Source: Sitta carolinensis (lineage: Eukaryota; Chordata; Aves; Passeriformes; Sittidae). Taken from it: DNA of 64,000 bases. The stretch lies in contig CM063288.1 of the NCBI GenBank assembly GCA_032173965.1, positions 19,875,501-19,939,500 on the forward strand, read 5' to 3'. The notes beneath the pieces are model-generated. The model saw only the letters and a list, made by a program, of their open reading frames with translations. It did not search any database and had not been told where the DNA came from. Made by a program: the position numbers and the translations under genes. Positions 49,401-61,900 of the stretch are shown here, in pieces; positions within the stretch are counted from its first letter, which is position 1, and every line of letters starts with the position of its first letter.

Positions 49401-52400
49401 ATTCAAGCTGACTCCCTCATACTTTTGACAGTGCCTTTGATACTTTCCTAACAAGGTCTTAAGTAAGTATTTTTGGTCCCTAGTGGTTTAGAAACAGTAA
49501 GTCAGAACCTCAAAGACTGAAAAACAAAATTACATTTTTCCACATTTTCTGTTTCTAAATCTTTTAAGGCTTCTTAGTTCCTATTCCCCAGGCCTTCCAG
49601 AACTGTAGCTGCTGAAGTGCTTTTTCTCACAAAATTACTGCCAGAGCAACATTTTGAACAAGATATTGGGTAATCTGAGTGTTGACAGCATTGATTGTGC
49701 AGAGTATCATTGGCTTGTTCCCTGTGGCAATTTTAAACATTTCAGTGGTGTTGGATATTGCTGAGAGTTTGATTAAAATGTTGATGTGCTCATCCTCAGG
49801 TTGTTGTACAAGAGGGCTGGATTTGAGGCAGATGCATTAAAATCTAGGCTCTAAGTGGAGCACGTGGGGCATCCTCCTTGCTTATGCATTTCCTATCAGA
49901 GGAACTGAGGTCAGGACAAGCACCAGTGTGGTTGGAAAAGATCATTCCCAGTGTTGGACTGAGGGCATATGGAGATACAAGAGCCCCTGATGCCAGGGAG
50001 AGAGAAATCCTGTGCTGCTGCAGCTCAGTTTGCACTCCAGTTTTTTTTGTTGTGATCGCTCAGGCACAGCTGCTGCTGAATTTGCTCCTAAGGATCATTC
50101 AACGTATCCATATTGGGGATGATTTTATTGGAACTGGCTTTTGATGATTTTATTTGGAACTGGAGAGAAAACACAATCCTAGTGCATTTTACACCTCTTG
50201 GATCAAGGGCTGGATGAATTTTCTATCTTCCCCTCCAGTAGTTTCAGGAAATGTTGTTTTGTTCCTGGTGATGCTCCATCAGGGCTGCTCTGCGGAGATG
50301 CTCTGGTTGACACGCAGCTCCAGCCTTGGAGCCTGCTCCAGAAACATTCCTGCCAAATGCCTGGCCACTGAGTCCCTGCTTCCCAGCACCAACAATTGGC
50401 TCCTTGCAAGGTGGGGAGCTGCTGGGGAAGGGAAGCATTTCATGAATCACAACGCCCACGCCTTTGCATACCCGCGAATTCCCAGCCAAAATACTTCCAC
50501 CCTTATTCACAACAGATCCCACCTTTACTCCAGAGCCTTTTCCATCTGTCCTGCAGGCTGCTGTACAAAAGGGAGATGAGAGAATCCAGGGCATCTCTGA
50601 AAAGACAGAGAGGTGGCTTGAAACAATAAATGTGTGTGCCTGCAACCAGCAGCCCCTGTTCTTCCCTGTTCCTGCTGCCAATGCCATCACCAACACAGTG
50701 ATGGGTTTACCAGTCCATCTGCTATAGGAACACCTTGCAGCTGGACATGAAGCACTCTCAGTTTCAAAGTGGGTGCCTTGAGAAGCTTTCTCAGCTCTGA
50801 GAGCTTCCAGAGGGACTCTGCTCGTTTTTCATAGGATTTGTATTTGATAGCATGCCAAGGAAGATATTTCTTCTGAGTCTTTAGCTAGTAGCAGGGATTT
50901 CCTGCAGTGTGGACAGTTTTAAGCACCTAAAATCTTCTGAAGACTGGTGTAGGACAATCTAAAATGGCTTGGTTTGAGGGACCTGGGTGGGAGTATCAGG
51001 CAACACCCAAAGCTCTTGTGCTCTTGGCGTATTAGCAGTCCCTGGAAAGAAAAAGATAGCAATTTTCTTGCTGGTGTGGAATGGTGGAAGCAAACCACCC
51101 TGTTGCTGGAACATTAATCATAAAGGCACAGGCATCAATTGCCCTTTCTACCATATGTTGGGGTGGTAAGAGTGGTGCTCTTCTCTTCCTCTTTCTTTTC
51201 CTATATCCATGAAATAAGGATGGTTTCTTGCCTGTTTATTTTCCTAGATGTAATGCAAGGATGTTTATCCCATACTCTTTGAGTTGGTGTTTGGATACCC
51301 AGTGAAATGGATAGGCATTAAGATGCCAAATCCCACTAGGCTTATCTTGTCCTCAAAGAGATTCCCAGGGCTGGGTCTGCTCCATAAAATAAGCATTTCA
51401 ATATGAACAGAGCCCCTTGAGCTGGTTGAGGATGCTGAAGGTTGGCAGGAGTGGCTGCAGCTGGCTCATGGTTTGAGGAGGAAATGCCAGGCAGGAGTCT
51501 GTCACTATGTAACTGATATTCTTAGCTCCACCCTGCTCCCCGTCCTCCAGCTAAAGCTTTCCATGGAAAATTTAGCTGCCATTGGCTCTGGTTGAAGCTG
51601 CAGGCATTGAGGCAGCTTTCATTTGTGCCATTCAGGTCTATAAAAAAACACAGCAGGGACTAAACCCCCAGTGAGGTCACTGTCTGAGTAGTGACTGATG
51701 GATGAAAAGTTTGCCTTGTCCCCCAAAATGGTGATTATTACTGTCTTTATAGTCATGTCTGGGGTGTCCAGGTTACTGAGAGGGGGTGAGTCAGCTCTAT
51801 CAACATCTGAGCTGCCTTATAACATTGTCTGTGTCTTCATTAACCACCTTAGGGCAGACTGGGAGTGGAGCTCAGTGCCTTCCATCAGCTGGGCTGCATC
51901 TTGGCTGTGGTGTGGGAGGCAGGTTGTCCCCAGCTCAATGATAAACCACTCTGCAGTTAGGCTGGCACTAAGGATTAGGAACATTCCTTCTGGAAAGAAA
52001 TTTGGTGTTAGACAACAGTCAAGATGCTTATTTTGTTCACAACTGAGCTGCAGAGAATTTCAGGATGGGGTTCTGACTTCTTTTTAAGTGTTTTGCTTTC
52101 CTCACAGCTTTGTCTAATGTGATAAGATTTCAGAGTTGGTTCAGCTAGAGGCGGGTCTTCAAGCATCTTCAGGTTCACACCAGGTGTCTGTGACTGGAAA
52201 TCACAGATATCAGAGCTGGAAATAAACCCCATGTCTCCACAGGCTTGATCTCATCACTGCAAGGGAGTTAGAGGTGCTTTTTCATTGTGTTATATGAAAA
52301 GAAATTTAGGCTGGAGTGTCTGCCTTGGCAGACACTGTTTTTCCTTTTCCAGGGAATGAGAGGAAGGGATTCACTCCTTCCAGTGGCAGTGAAAATTGCC

Positions 52401-53399
52401 TTTGTGTTCAAGTCCATAAACTGCAAGCGATGAAGCTGAACATTATGTACAGATTAGAAATGTAGCTTTGCCCAGGAACTAAAGATGCAGGAAAAAGAGT
52501 TAGGGCCTTGGCAGCAGCCTGGGACATACACCAAGTTCTTATGTTGGGTGTGGGATTAAAGCCTCTTCTTATGGCCATTGCAGGGAAATCTTTAAGACTG
52601 TCTTCCAGAGATTGTTGGAATTTTCCTGGGAAATGGTGAGTGGTTACCATGGGGGAATGCTGCAGCATTTCTGTAAACCAAACCAGCTGCTTATTAGCCT
52701 TAAAACTCTGCTCCCCAAGCTGAATGTGCTCCACTGCTCCAGGAAAAGTCATGCACTTGAATTAGAAAGCCTGAGACACTCTGCTGTTCTTTGGGTTTTT
52801 ATATCTGGGAGAAAGAGCCACAGATTTTGGTGGGGAAGAGGTTTTTTAACAAGAATGAAACAAAGATGAACTGTAACTTTTTCTGTTTGGAATCTGAGGG
52901 GGTAAAAATCACACCTCTAAAAAAAGAGGAAAATATTATTGGACCTATTGAGGACCCAAAAAATGTCTTATATTTCTGTTCGGCTTCAACAGTCGAGCTT
53001 GGAAAAGAAAATTAGTAGAAGAAAAGAACATTGTTTTAAATAAAATCACTTCCAGTTCTAAACTTGGAACTTCTCCCTTGAAAAATGTTACACCAAAACA
53101 TTTTGTGAAATTTGAAACTTAAAATTCATATGGAGTCACTCTTTCCTATGAATGAGATCTCTATTTGCTCTCGTGTTCTAGTGAAATATTCTTTAATAAC
53201 ACATGCCCCTAAAAAAGTGTCTCTTCCCTGCATTCAAACCAACTGTTGTTCAAAGAACATTTTCTGTGAAGGGAGAAGATGTGTCAAGGTATATTTACAA
53301 TAGGAAAGACCTGAAGTTCAAAGACACGTTCAGTCATCCTGATCAGCTGGGTGAGGCTGGAAGATGGAGAGGGAATTTTTGAAAGGCACAGAGTGATAG

Positions 53400-53665
53400 A
53401 AAAAGAGGCAATGGTTTAAAACTCAGAGAGAATGTTTAGATCAGATATTGGAATTAAATTCTTTCCTGTGAAGGGGGTGAAGCCCTGGCACAGGCTGCCC
53501 AGAGAAGCTGTGCCTGCCCCTGGATCCCTGGAATTGTTCCAGGTCAGCTTAGATAGGGCTTGGAGCAACCTGGGATAGTGGAAGGTGTCCCTGCCCATGG
53601 CAGGGGGTTGAAGGAGATGGGGTTTGAGGTCGCTTCCACCCCAAACCATTCTGGGATTCTGTGAC
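53400..53665 (+). mobile_element. CR1 LINE 3' fragment
   Basis: Forward CR1: 'CTGGCACAGGCTGCCCAGAG', 'AAGCTGTGCCTGCCCCTGGA', 'GGGCTTGGAGCAACCTGGGA', 'CCCTGCCCATGGCAGGGG', ending in 'CCATTCTGGGATTCTGTG'. Confidence 0.88.
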
Positions 53666-53669
53666 ACCG

Positions 53670-55260
53670 TGTCGCAGAGAGGAAACACACAGTAACTCAC
53701 ACAACAGGTGTTCAGGCAGAGAAGAAGGAAAAAACTCTCTAGTTTATTGTTGACCTCGTAATATAAGTTTCTGGATGGTGACAAGAGATTGGACAAAGAA
53801 GTTACCACCTCTCCATCTCCACTGGTCACTTGAGAAGTCCATCAGGTGATATCTTTTCACAAAGGAATGCAAACATGATTCTTGTTTATCTTACAATTCA
53901 TGAGAACTGACTCCACTATATTAAACAAATCAGAAGGCTTATTTTCAGGGACAACATCCCCGCACCCAGGGCTTCACCTGCAGTGGCTGCACAGGACATT
54001 TTGAGTGCATGCAGTTGTTCTGGTGTCTCTGTGTGTTTGGCACCGTGCCTCCCGTGTGACATCGGGGGCTGCGATTCCTGACGGCTGCTACGTGCACAGG
54101 GAGGAATTTGATCCTGTACAAACAGGACAGCCACGTGCAGTTATAGGCAATTCTGTGTTCCCTTTCCCAGGAAATATGTGCTGCTCAGCTGACATACATC
54201 CTTCTTGGTTTTGCTTGCCAGCAATTTCCAGCTGACATGCTTGCACGAAGGCTGCACCAAATATGAACTGTATTAACCATTTCGGTTTTTACCCCCCTCT
54301 GACACTCTTATTTTATCCTTTTCTGTTCCTCTCTACTATTTTATCTAAAACACTAGAAGTGGGAAGGGGGCTTGTTTTTACTTGCCATAGGCTGAGGATA
54401 GTGTGAAGCCAGAAAAACACAGGCAGAGAGGTAGGGGCTCTGAAAGGGAGTGATGGGAATAGTGGGACTGTGGCTCTTAAAGTTTTAGACCTACCAGGCT
54501 GCTGTCAGCTGTCTGGCTTCCAGCTCTTACCCTGGTCATTAAGGTAACTGTGACTATCACTGGAACTGAAAATTCTGCAGAGGTTGCATGAGCTCTTGAG
54601 TTAGAAGCCCAGCTTGCTGCCACAAGCAGCCATGAGTGCACTGTCTCCTCATGAATTCACCTTGGATGCCCTGGCTTTCCGTTTCTGTAAGATGGAGCAT
54701 GACAAGGCTTTTGCTTCCACCAGGGCAGCCTCACCCCTGTCATTTGTACAGGCACTTTGCAGCTCAGACCAAGTTGAATTTGCATTAGGCAGCACGGGCT
54801 GATGAGCTCAAGCACATGCAGAGATAATGCCAAGCAATAACTCTTGCCATATCCCTGGACTGCACTAGAAGTCACTCTTGTTCTGCACTGAGGCTGTTCC
54901 AGTAACTAACAGTTCCTAAAGAAATATGTCACCATGAAAGCTGCCATTAAACCTAGCCCATTTGTCTCCTGATGGAGACATTCCTTGTCTAACTTCCTCG
55001 TGAATCATGGGGAGAGGGAAAACTTGCTTGCCAGGCCTCCTACTCATTTTTATCCTGAGAATATTAATCCAGGGTTCTTCTCCAGAAGCCTCCATATAAC
55101 CAAGCCAAGAGAGAGCAGGAGGGACAGCAGGAGATGATCCAAAGTCCTACAGCTCCCATCCTTTGCGCCATGAAGTTTGCACAGTGGCTTTGGAAGACTA
55201 GAGAGAATCACTCCAGCAAACTGAGCAGTGTGTAAGATGCAGTTCATGAGTTTCAGTGCA
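53670..55260. other. Non-coding spacer between CR1 copies
   Basis: No recognised gene, RNA or repeat; only short frames on both strands. Confidence 0.5.
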
Positions 55261-55264
55261 TCAA

Positions 55265-55410
55265 ACTGAAAAAGAGTTGGTTTAGATCAGATATTGGGGG
55301 GAAATCCTTTGCTGTGAGGGTGCTGAGGCCCTGGCACAGGTTTCCCAGAGAAGCTGTGGCTGCCCCTGGATCCCTGGAATTGTTCCAGGCCAGGTTAGTC
55401 TGGGCCAGAG
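55265..55410 (+). mobile_element. CR1 LINE fragment lacking its 3' end
   Basis: Forward CR1 body ('AGATCAGATATTGGGGGG', 'GAAGCTGTGGCTGCCCCTGG', 'ATTGTTCCAGGCCAGG') that stops before the usual tail, so it has been truncated after insertion. Confidence 0.75.
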
Positions 55411-55414
55411 TTTA

Positions 55415-56515
55415 AATCCAGTTCTCAGGAAGATTAATACAATTTTGCATGATTTTTCTGTGTCTTAGGCTGACCTGCTTATAGCAACACTGTTTCTTTA
55501 AAGGCTGATGTCTTCCTTTACTTTTTGTGCTCTAGAGCCTCAACCACAAGCCTTGCTTTAATTTAAATTTTAAACGGCAGACAGACACACATGCAATAAA
55601 GAATTATGGGCTGTCGCTGCCAAGGATGCCATCAAATAGCTGAGTGAAAGGGAACATTTACAAACTAATAAAAGTTGTTGTTAAGGGGATTATTAATGAA
55701 AGGCCTTCGAGCAAAATAACTCCCTCTCCCTCCAAATGCCTGAGGTTATTTTTTTGTAGCCTCCTCTTTATTTTTCTTTTTACTAAGCTTCTTGGGAAGC
55801 TAAATACCAAAAGAAATGATTGAAGAAGCTGCCACCATCATATGGGTCATTTTTTTGGGACCTGGTTTCGCAAGAGCTCATGTCATGTGTCTGTCCACCC
55901 CTGCTCTTCTGCACAGATGTAGTGAACTTCTTAGCCTGTTCTAATTAACACCAGGCCTAATAAGGAGCTGTGAGTGGGAATTCAGGGGCAGGAGGAGAAG
56001 GGAAGAGGAAAAAAATTCACACTGTTATTACTTGGTTTTGGTTAATTAGGGGAAAATGGTTGTAGGGCTAGAAAATATGACTTGGCACTTAAGGTTTCCT
56101 GTGGCAAATGGGGTGAAGGGCTGGGATTCAGGGGATCTGGTGTGTTTTCCTGGGTTTTGGATCATGTAGGTAAGGGTTTGTCTGCCATGTCGTGGTAGGT
56201 GTTAAGGCATTGCTGAACTGGGCACTGACCTGACGAGGTGACAGCAGAGGTTACTTGCTTGGCTTTGCTGCTGGGATGTCACTGACTCCTGGCATTGTGT
56301 CCAACCCCAGCAGCTCCAGCTCCTACTCCCGAGTAAGGAGTGCTGTTTCCTGATGAGTGTGACATCAGAAGGTTGGGAACGCCTGGACAGTGCCACAGCA
56401 CGCTCTCTTTATGCCAGGATGGATAGATCAGTGCCTGAGGAGCAGACGTTCTCTCTCCTGTGCCACCTTTCCTTGGAAAGAGGTGGGAAGACAGCTCTCC
56501 TAAGTGACTGTCTGT
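55415..56515. other. Non-coding spacer
   Basis: No recognised gene or repeat. AT-rich to about 56,050, then mixed composition. Confidence 0.5.
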
Positions 56516-56519
56516 CTGT

Positions 56520-56935
56520 CTGCATCCCTGGCAGTGTGGGCAGCAGGCACAGGGAGGGGGTCCTCCTGCTCTGCTGTGCTCTCCTGAGACCCCACCTAGA
56601 ATACAGCCCCCAGTTCTGGTGCACCTAATGCATGAAGGACATGGAACTGTTGCAGCAAGTCCAGAGGAGGCCATGGAGTTTATAATGGGACTGGAGCACC
56701 TCCCCTGTGGAGACAGGCTGAGGAAGTTGGGGCTGTTCAGCTTGGAGAAGGTTGATATATGGAAGAATTTTTTTCCCTGTAAGGCCCTGGCACAGGTTGC
56801 CCAGAGAAGCTGTGCCTGCCCTTGGATCCCTGGAAGTGTCCAAGGCCAGGTTGGATGGGGCTTGGAGCAACCAGGTCTGGTGGAAGGTGTCCCTGCCCAT
56901 GGCAGGGGGTGCAATGAGATGAGCTGGAATGAGAT
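56520..56935 (+). mobile_element. CR1 LINE fragment with internal deletion
   Basis: Forward CR1 from 'CCTGAGACCCCACCTAGAAT' and 'CCCAGTTCTGGTGCACCTAA' through 'GACAGGCTGAGGAAGTTGGG' to 'CCCTGCCCATGGCAGGGG'. The part between the 'TTCAGCTTGGAGAAGG' motif and the 'CTGGCACAGGTTGCCCAGAG' motif is much shorter than in full-length CR1. Two long frames on the - strand here are artefacts of this element. Confidence 0.88.
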
Positions 56936-56939
56936 GATG

Positions 56940-58020
56940 CTCCCTCATAATGCTGTGTGAGGGAAGTGCATTTCTGAGCTGAATACAGGCTTTTCAGGGA
57001 AACCAGGGCTTTTCTGGGAAGCTCAAAGCAGCTTGGCAGATGTTTGTGGGTAGAGGTACCCACAAGAGAAAGGCAGGGGTTGATCAGTGTGGAGAGGAAG
57101 AGGGCCACAGTGCTTGGGATGGAGGAGGCAGCCTGTGCTCCATCTCTGGAAGGTACCAGGCTTGCTCCTGCAGATCTAACTTGGGCCATGAGCTCAGACA
57201 GCTGGTAGAAAATGGATGATGCAGAAGAAGCATCTTTGGAGTTGGAAGCATAAAAAGGCTTGACTTCTTCCACAGCGAATATTTCCGTGAATCAGGACGG
57301 AAAAAGGCTTCAGCTGGATTACTTGTGTGCAGCTGGGAGAGGGGACTCTGCCAGTTCCTCCCTCCTTGCTGTCACTGTGAAGGAAAATTGGGAATGTCTT
57401 TAAAGGGATTTTGCGTGATGCAAGTGCATCTTTCCTGAGGTTTGGGAGGCAGAGGCCTTGCTGGTGTCGGTCTTGCTTGCATCCGATGCAGATTGTCCCT
57501 GAGGGCCACGTGCCCTTTGCTCTCAGCCTTTGCAATCCAGCTGCAGTTCAAAATCCTCTGGCCTAAGGAAGTCAAGGAGCTGAGCTGCTGCTCTGCTGAA
57601 CGAAGCACCAATCTCATGTGAGGCACTGGACAGCTCAGTGGGAGCCTGGGAAAAGGAATAAACGGGATTTGCTCTCTGTTAGCGCTCGCCACCCTTTTCC
57701 TGCCATCTCTGTAACCTGTAACAATGCACAGTCCTCTCAGCACTTCTGAGGGTCCTGTGACACCTGAGATGTGCCATTCCCACAAATCCCTGGAAAATAC
57801 ACCTCCAAGTGTGGAGGAGTTGATGCTCACAGGAGCAGTGTTCCCCTGTGAGCAGCCAGCAGTGACTGGATACCAAACTGAGATCCCCAGCAGGTCCTCC
57901 TGTTCAGGAGCTGCCTCAACTCAGAAGCAAAACTTTCCATGCTGTTATAATTCCTGCACCTGGAGGAGCTGGGAGGCAGCCTCAAGGCAATTTTCCAGGC
58001 AAGGAGGCCAGTGTTAAAGG
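56940..58020. other. Non-coding DNA
   Basis: Mixed-composition sequence with several 100-150 codon frames on the - strand but no domain or splice support. Confidence 0.5.
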
Positions 58021-58024
58021 ATTT

Positions 58025-58085
58025 GGGTGCAGAGCAAGGTGGGCTTTAAGGTCCCTCCCAACCCAAACCAGTCACCAACATTATG
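58025..58085 (+). mobile_element. CR1 3' tip remnant
   Basis: 'TTTAAGGTCCCTCCCAACCC' followed by 'AAACCAGTC' and 'ATTATGATCTT' is a degenerate CR1 3' terminus. Confidence 0.55.
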
Positions 58086-58769
58086 ATCTTCACCTCATGA
58101 GGCTCTTGACTGGGGACAGGTGTTCCAGGGGGTTGGAACAGAGCAAGATGTGGACACAGAGATCTGTGAGTAGCTGACCTAACGTGAGTAGCATTTGGGA
58201 ATGGTTTCCTGGTTGCTTGCTCTTGGGAAGACTCTGGTTTGCTTAACTGGAAAGATTGCTGCCTTATGGGCTGAGTAGGAGGGGAGGATCATCCGTGCAG
58301 CCTGCATCCTCTGGGCAGTGGGAAGGAGCAATATTCCCAACAAACATCTCTCCCTTCTCTCTTAACAGTGTAAGATGATCAGGGCAGCTGTGCTTTACAG
58401 TCTCTGGTCTAAGCCCACGCCACATTTCTTTCAAGAGCTTTTCTGTGCAGGGTGCTTGTGGTGCTGCCTGTAAAATGCTGCTTCCTGAGAGCCTTCCTGA
58501 TAGTCCTCTCTGGTTTCTTTCCTTGTAGACTGCTACTCTGCTGCTTTGCTTCTAGGTTTGCTCTCTCCCCCTGCTTTCTGAACACCCTCTGTGGCAGCCT
58601 GAGGCATGCTCGAGCCTCTCCCAGCTCTTGATGTGACAGATGTCTCTCAAACATATTGAAGTCAGTGCACCACAGATGGTCCCCTTGCATCTGGGCCTGG
58701 TTCTGGCACCTCAGGTGACACCACAGTGGGTGCAGGGCCAGGCAGTATCCATGGATTTACTCCATGGAC

Positions 58770-58910
58770 AGCAATATCACAGAATCTCAGAATAATCTGG
58801 GTTGGAAGGGGCCTTAAATCTCATCTCGTTCCACCCCCTGCCATGGGCAGGGACACCTTCCACTAGACCAGGTTGCTCCAAGCTCTGCCTAGCCTGGCCT
58901 TGAACACTTT
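58770..58910 (-). mobile_element. CR1 LINE 3' fragment
   Basis: Reverse-complement tail: 'CACAGAATCTCAGAATAATC', 'GGTTGGAAGGGGCCTTAAAT', 'CACCCCCTGCCATGGGCAGG', 'AGACCAGGTTGCTCCAAG'. Confidence 0.88.
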
Positions 58911-58914
58911 GGGG

Positions 58915-61900
58915 AAAAATTAGTCTTAATGTGAAAATCTCAGTTTTGGTCAGAATACACATTTTCCACTAGAGCCAAGGCAGATGGAACACTTTGCCCA
59001 TTCGTGCAGCAGTGTATCACTCCTGGCTGCTTGCAGTTGGTTTGGAAGAACAAGCTTATTTAGGGTTCAGGCTATTAAAAACATCTGTTTTCCCATGTAT
59101 CCTGAAACACTGCAGGATTTGAAAATGGAGAACATGCATCATGCTTGTCCCAGCCACCATAAAACATAGGCTCCACTGTTTAAATTGTGGGATTTTAATG
59201 ATGGTGTATCTGTATTATTCAGTCCTGTGTAATGCACTTTTGGTTGTGGTGCTGTGATCTCTTTTCCTGTGTTGGACCCGGGCCACCTAACCATATTTGC
59301 AGTGTGTGGTTAAACATCAAATGCATCAGAATAAGCAAAATAATCACTTCCAGACTAAACACATTTCAAATTTGTTTAGAATATTGAACAAGTTTCATCA
59401 CTGGGAGATGTCTCTTCTGTAATATCAAGCTACATCGACGTGTCTCTGCTGATGCCAATCTCTTTTTCCTGTGTTTTTAGACTAAAGCATAAAATTCTCT
59501 GGAAATCCTCCTTTGACTGTGGTAACTTTTGGCTGAGTGTCAGTCAGGGCATCTCTATGTGTTAATATCTCTGTATTAGTATCTATGTATTAATATCCAT
59601 AGCCCCTGAAGAGCAAAAAGTTATAGACAGTTATCCTCCTCTTTCATGTGGGAAAACTGGATCATGAACAGACAATAATCCTCATCTGTTTAGCTTGGAA
59701 TGAGTTGGGAGGAGCTGGTGACAGCACTGGAGGAAAACCGAGTTTTGGCACTGGTTGAGTTTGCTACCAGACCCTTATTTTTTTTAAGCAAAACTGTTTT
59801 CAGGGCACTACAGCCCTCCTGCTTCCATCTGTCCTTTATTTTTGGGTGCTGATTTGTCTGGCTACACTTGTGCAGTTGTGGAAAGAGTTTGTAATGCATG
59901 TGTGCTCCTCAGGGTTCTCTGACTCCCTGTTTCTCTGGAGGCAAGGGTGTAAATAAATGGAGTTTCCCACCGAATTCCATTGTCCCAAACCAGCCCTGAC
60001 TCAGGCACCTCTGAGTACCACTGCAGGAAGAGCCAACATTCTCCTTCCTAGCCTTGAAAAACAATGGGAATGCTGAGTAAGGGCGGGCTAAATAATAAGG
60101 CTGGGTCCTGAGCAAAAAGAAAAAAAAAAAAGAAAAAACCAAAAAACCACCAAAACAAGGTGCCTGCAGTCAGCAGGTGTTGTGAAAACTAACGCCGAGC
60201 TTACACATGGCCACAGGGAACTGTGGATGCTCTGGAACTGTCAGCTTCCCATTGGGAAGCTTTCCTTTGACTTTAACAAGGAGGTTAAGCACATGCCTGG
60301 GGGCGGAGAGGAGATTTTGCCACAAGTTAAGTTAAGATCAGACATAAATCTGAGCATCTGACAGGAGTCAGCTTGAGATAAGATTGAAAAAATGAGTTCC
60401 TAATCGAGCTCTTCCCCACCCAGAGCCTGTTTTCATCTTGAGCTTCTGAAGTTCTTTATGAATGAACCCTGGCTTCCCCTATGAAATATTTCATCTTGGA
60501 TAGCAGTGTAGTCAATCATTTCAACCTGCTCCTGGAATGTTTATGCTTGCAGCAATTATTTTTGCACACTCAAATTGTCTTTTTTTTTTTTTCTCTTGTA
60601 CCTAAATAGTAAAAGACATATTACCATGGATAGCACACAGGGAGTTGTTTTTCCAAATCACTGGAGTACAAGAGTGGGGATGGAGAGTTTGTGACAAATT
60701 GTTGTGTTGATAAACAAATGGGCTCAAAGGAATTAGTTTTCCAAAGTAACTGCAGCCATTAAAAAGTCCTTCTGCATATGTTTGGCTTTTCTGAACACAT
60801 TCTTATCAGTATGTTTAGTTAGAAAAAATACTTTTTTAATCTGCCAAGAAATGTCTCTTCTGGGTTTTTTTTTTCAGAACGTTAAGTTTTGAAACTTTAA
60901 AAAAAAAAAGGAGAAAAAGCGCCTCCATTTATATTCCAAGAACAATCAAGATTTTAATTCAGATGCTGCTTTCTTCCTAGTTTTAATGTCATTAAGAACA
61001 GGGCATTCAGAGATGAGGCTGGATGAATTCTGTCATATTTATGAAGTCATGGAAGCATCTGGATACAGTATGGAAATCCTCAACCAAAAACTTTTTGAAG
61101 TCTCATTTTAATGCAATCATCCAGGCTTATTCCACTAAACTGTATGTTTATTGGATTTGGATGGAAGGTGAGGCAAGAATCAAACTGCTCTTGTGGAATA
61201 TCAGTTAAGATTGCATAACTTTAGGGAAATACCCCTAACTGTGAATACTAATTGTATGCACTTTTCAATATGTAATTGATTCACAACCATCATGAGCCTC
61301 AAACAAATAATCTGCAGAGCAGGATCTGCTCAATGTGCAATGTTGCATCAACATTGTGGCATGACCTTTTGTTTTCTGAAGTATCAGGGAGCAAAGAAAC
61401 AAAGTAAGCTGTGTGCACAGGCCTGACTCTGCAACACATCACTTGTGCTTGGCTTATTTGCCATCAGTTAGTTCCTTGATTACAAGGGGAATAAATAATA
61501 AAGAATAATAAAGAATAAAACCTGGAGCACCACTTGGAATATGTTGTCCCAGGACAGAAAGCTTCTCCCTGATTCTCTTTCAGTGTGTCCCTGTTGCTGC
61601 CAAACCCCAGCAGACAGATTAATTCAGTGCGTGGTGTATCAATGACCTGTCCTAATTATCATTTATGTCCCCACAGTTTAATTAAGCTGCTGGTTAATGT
61701 GGCTTTCACTTTTCCCACATAGCAGGGTCACAGCAGCTTTGTCTGTAATGGGATTTACCCCTCTGTAACTATTTCCAAAAGAAGTCTCTGGGGTGATTCA
61801 AGAAGTCACTTGAAATGATTTCATTAAAAGAGAATGGGATAGCTATAACATTTATTTCTTCCTGTTTTCCAGGCCAAAAGGATCTGGAAAAGAAAGGAGG

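Larger units (their letters stand above)
42895..53395. other. Long stretch without recognised genes
   Basis: No protein family is recognisable. Frames of 60-145 codons occur on both strands but lack domains, codon bias or splice-site pairing that would support them. Small CR1 remnants lie at 46,075-46,125 and 46,325-46,450. A splice-like acceptor at about 45,033 followed by AATAAA at about 45,270 could mark a non-coding RNA terminal exon. The region may be intronic or intergenic for a gene outside the window. Confidence 0.55.

Noticed and set aside
56279..56914. 211-codon open frame on the - strand
   Set aside because: Most of it lies antisense to a CR1 fragment (56,520-56,935).
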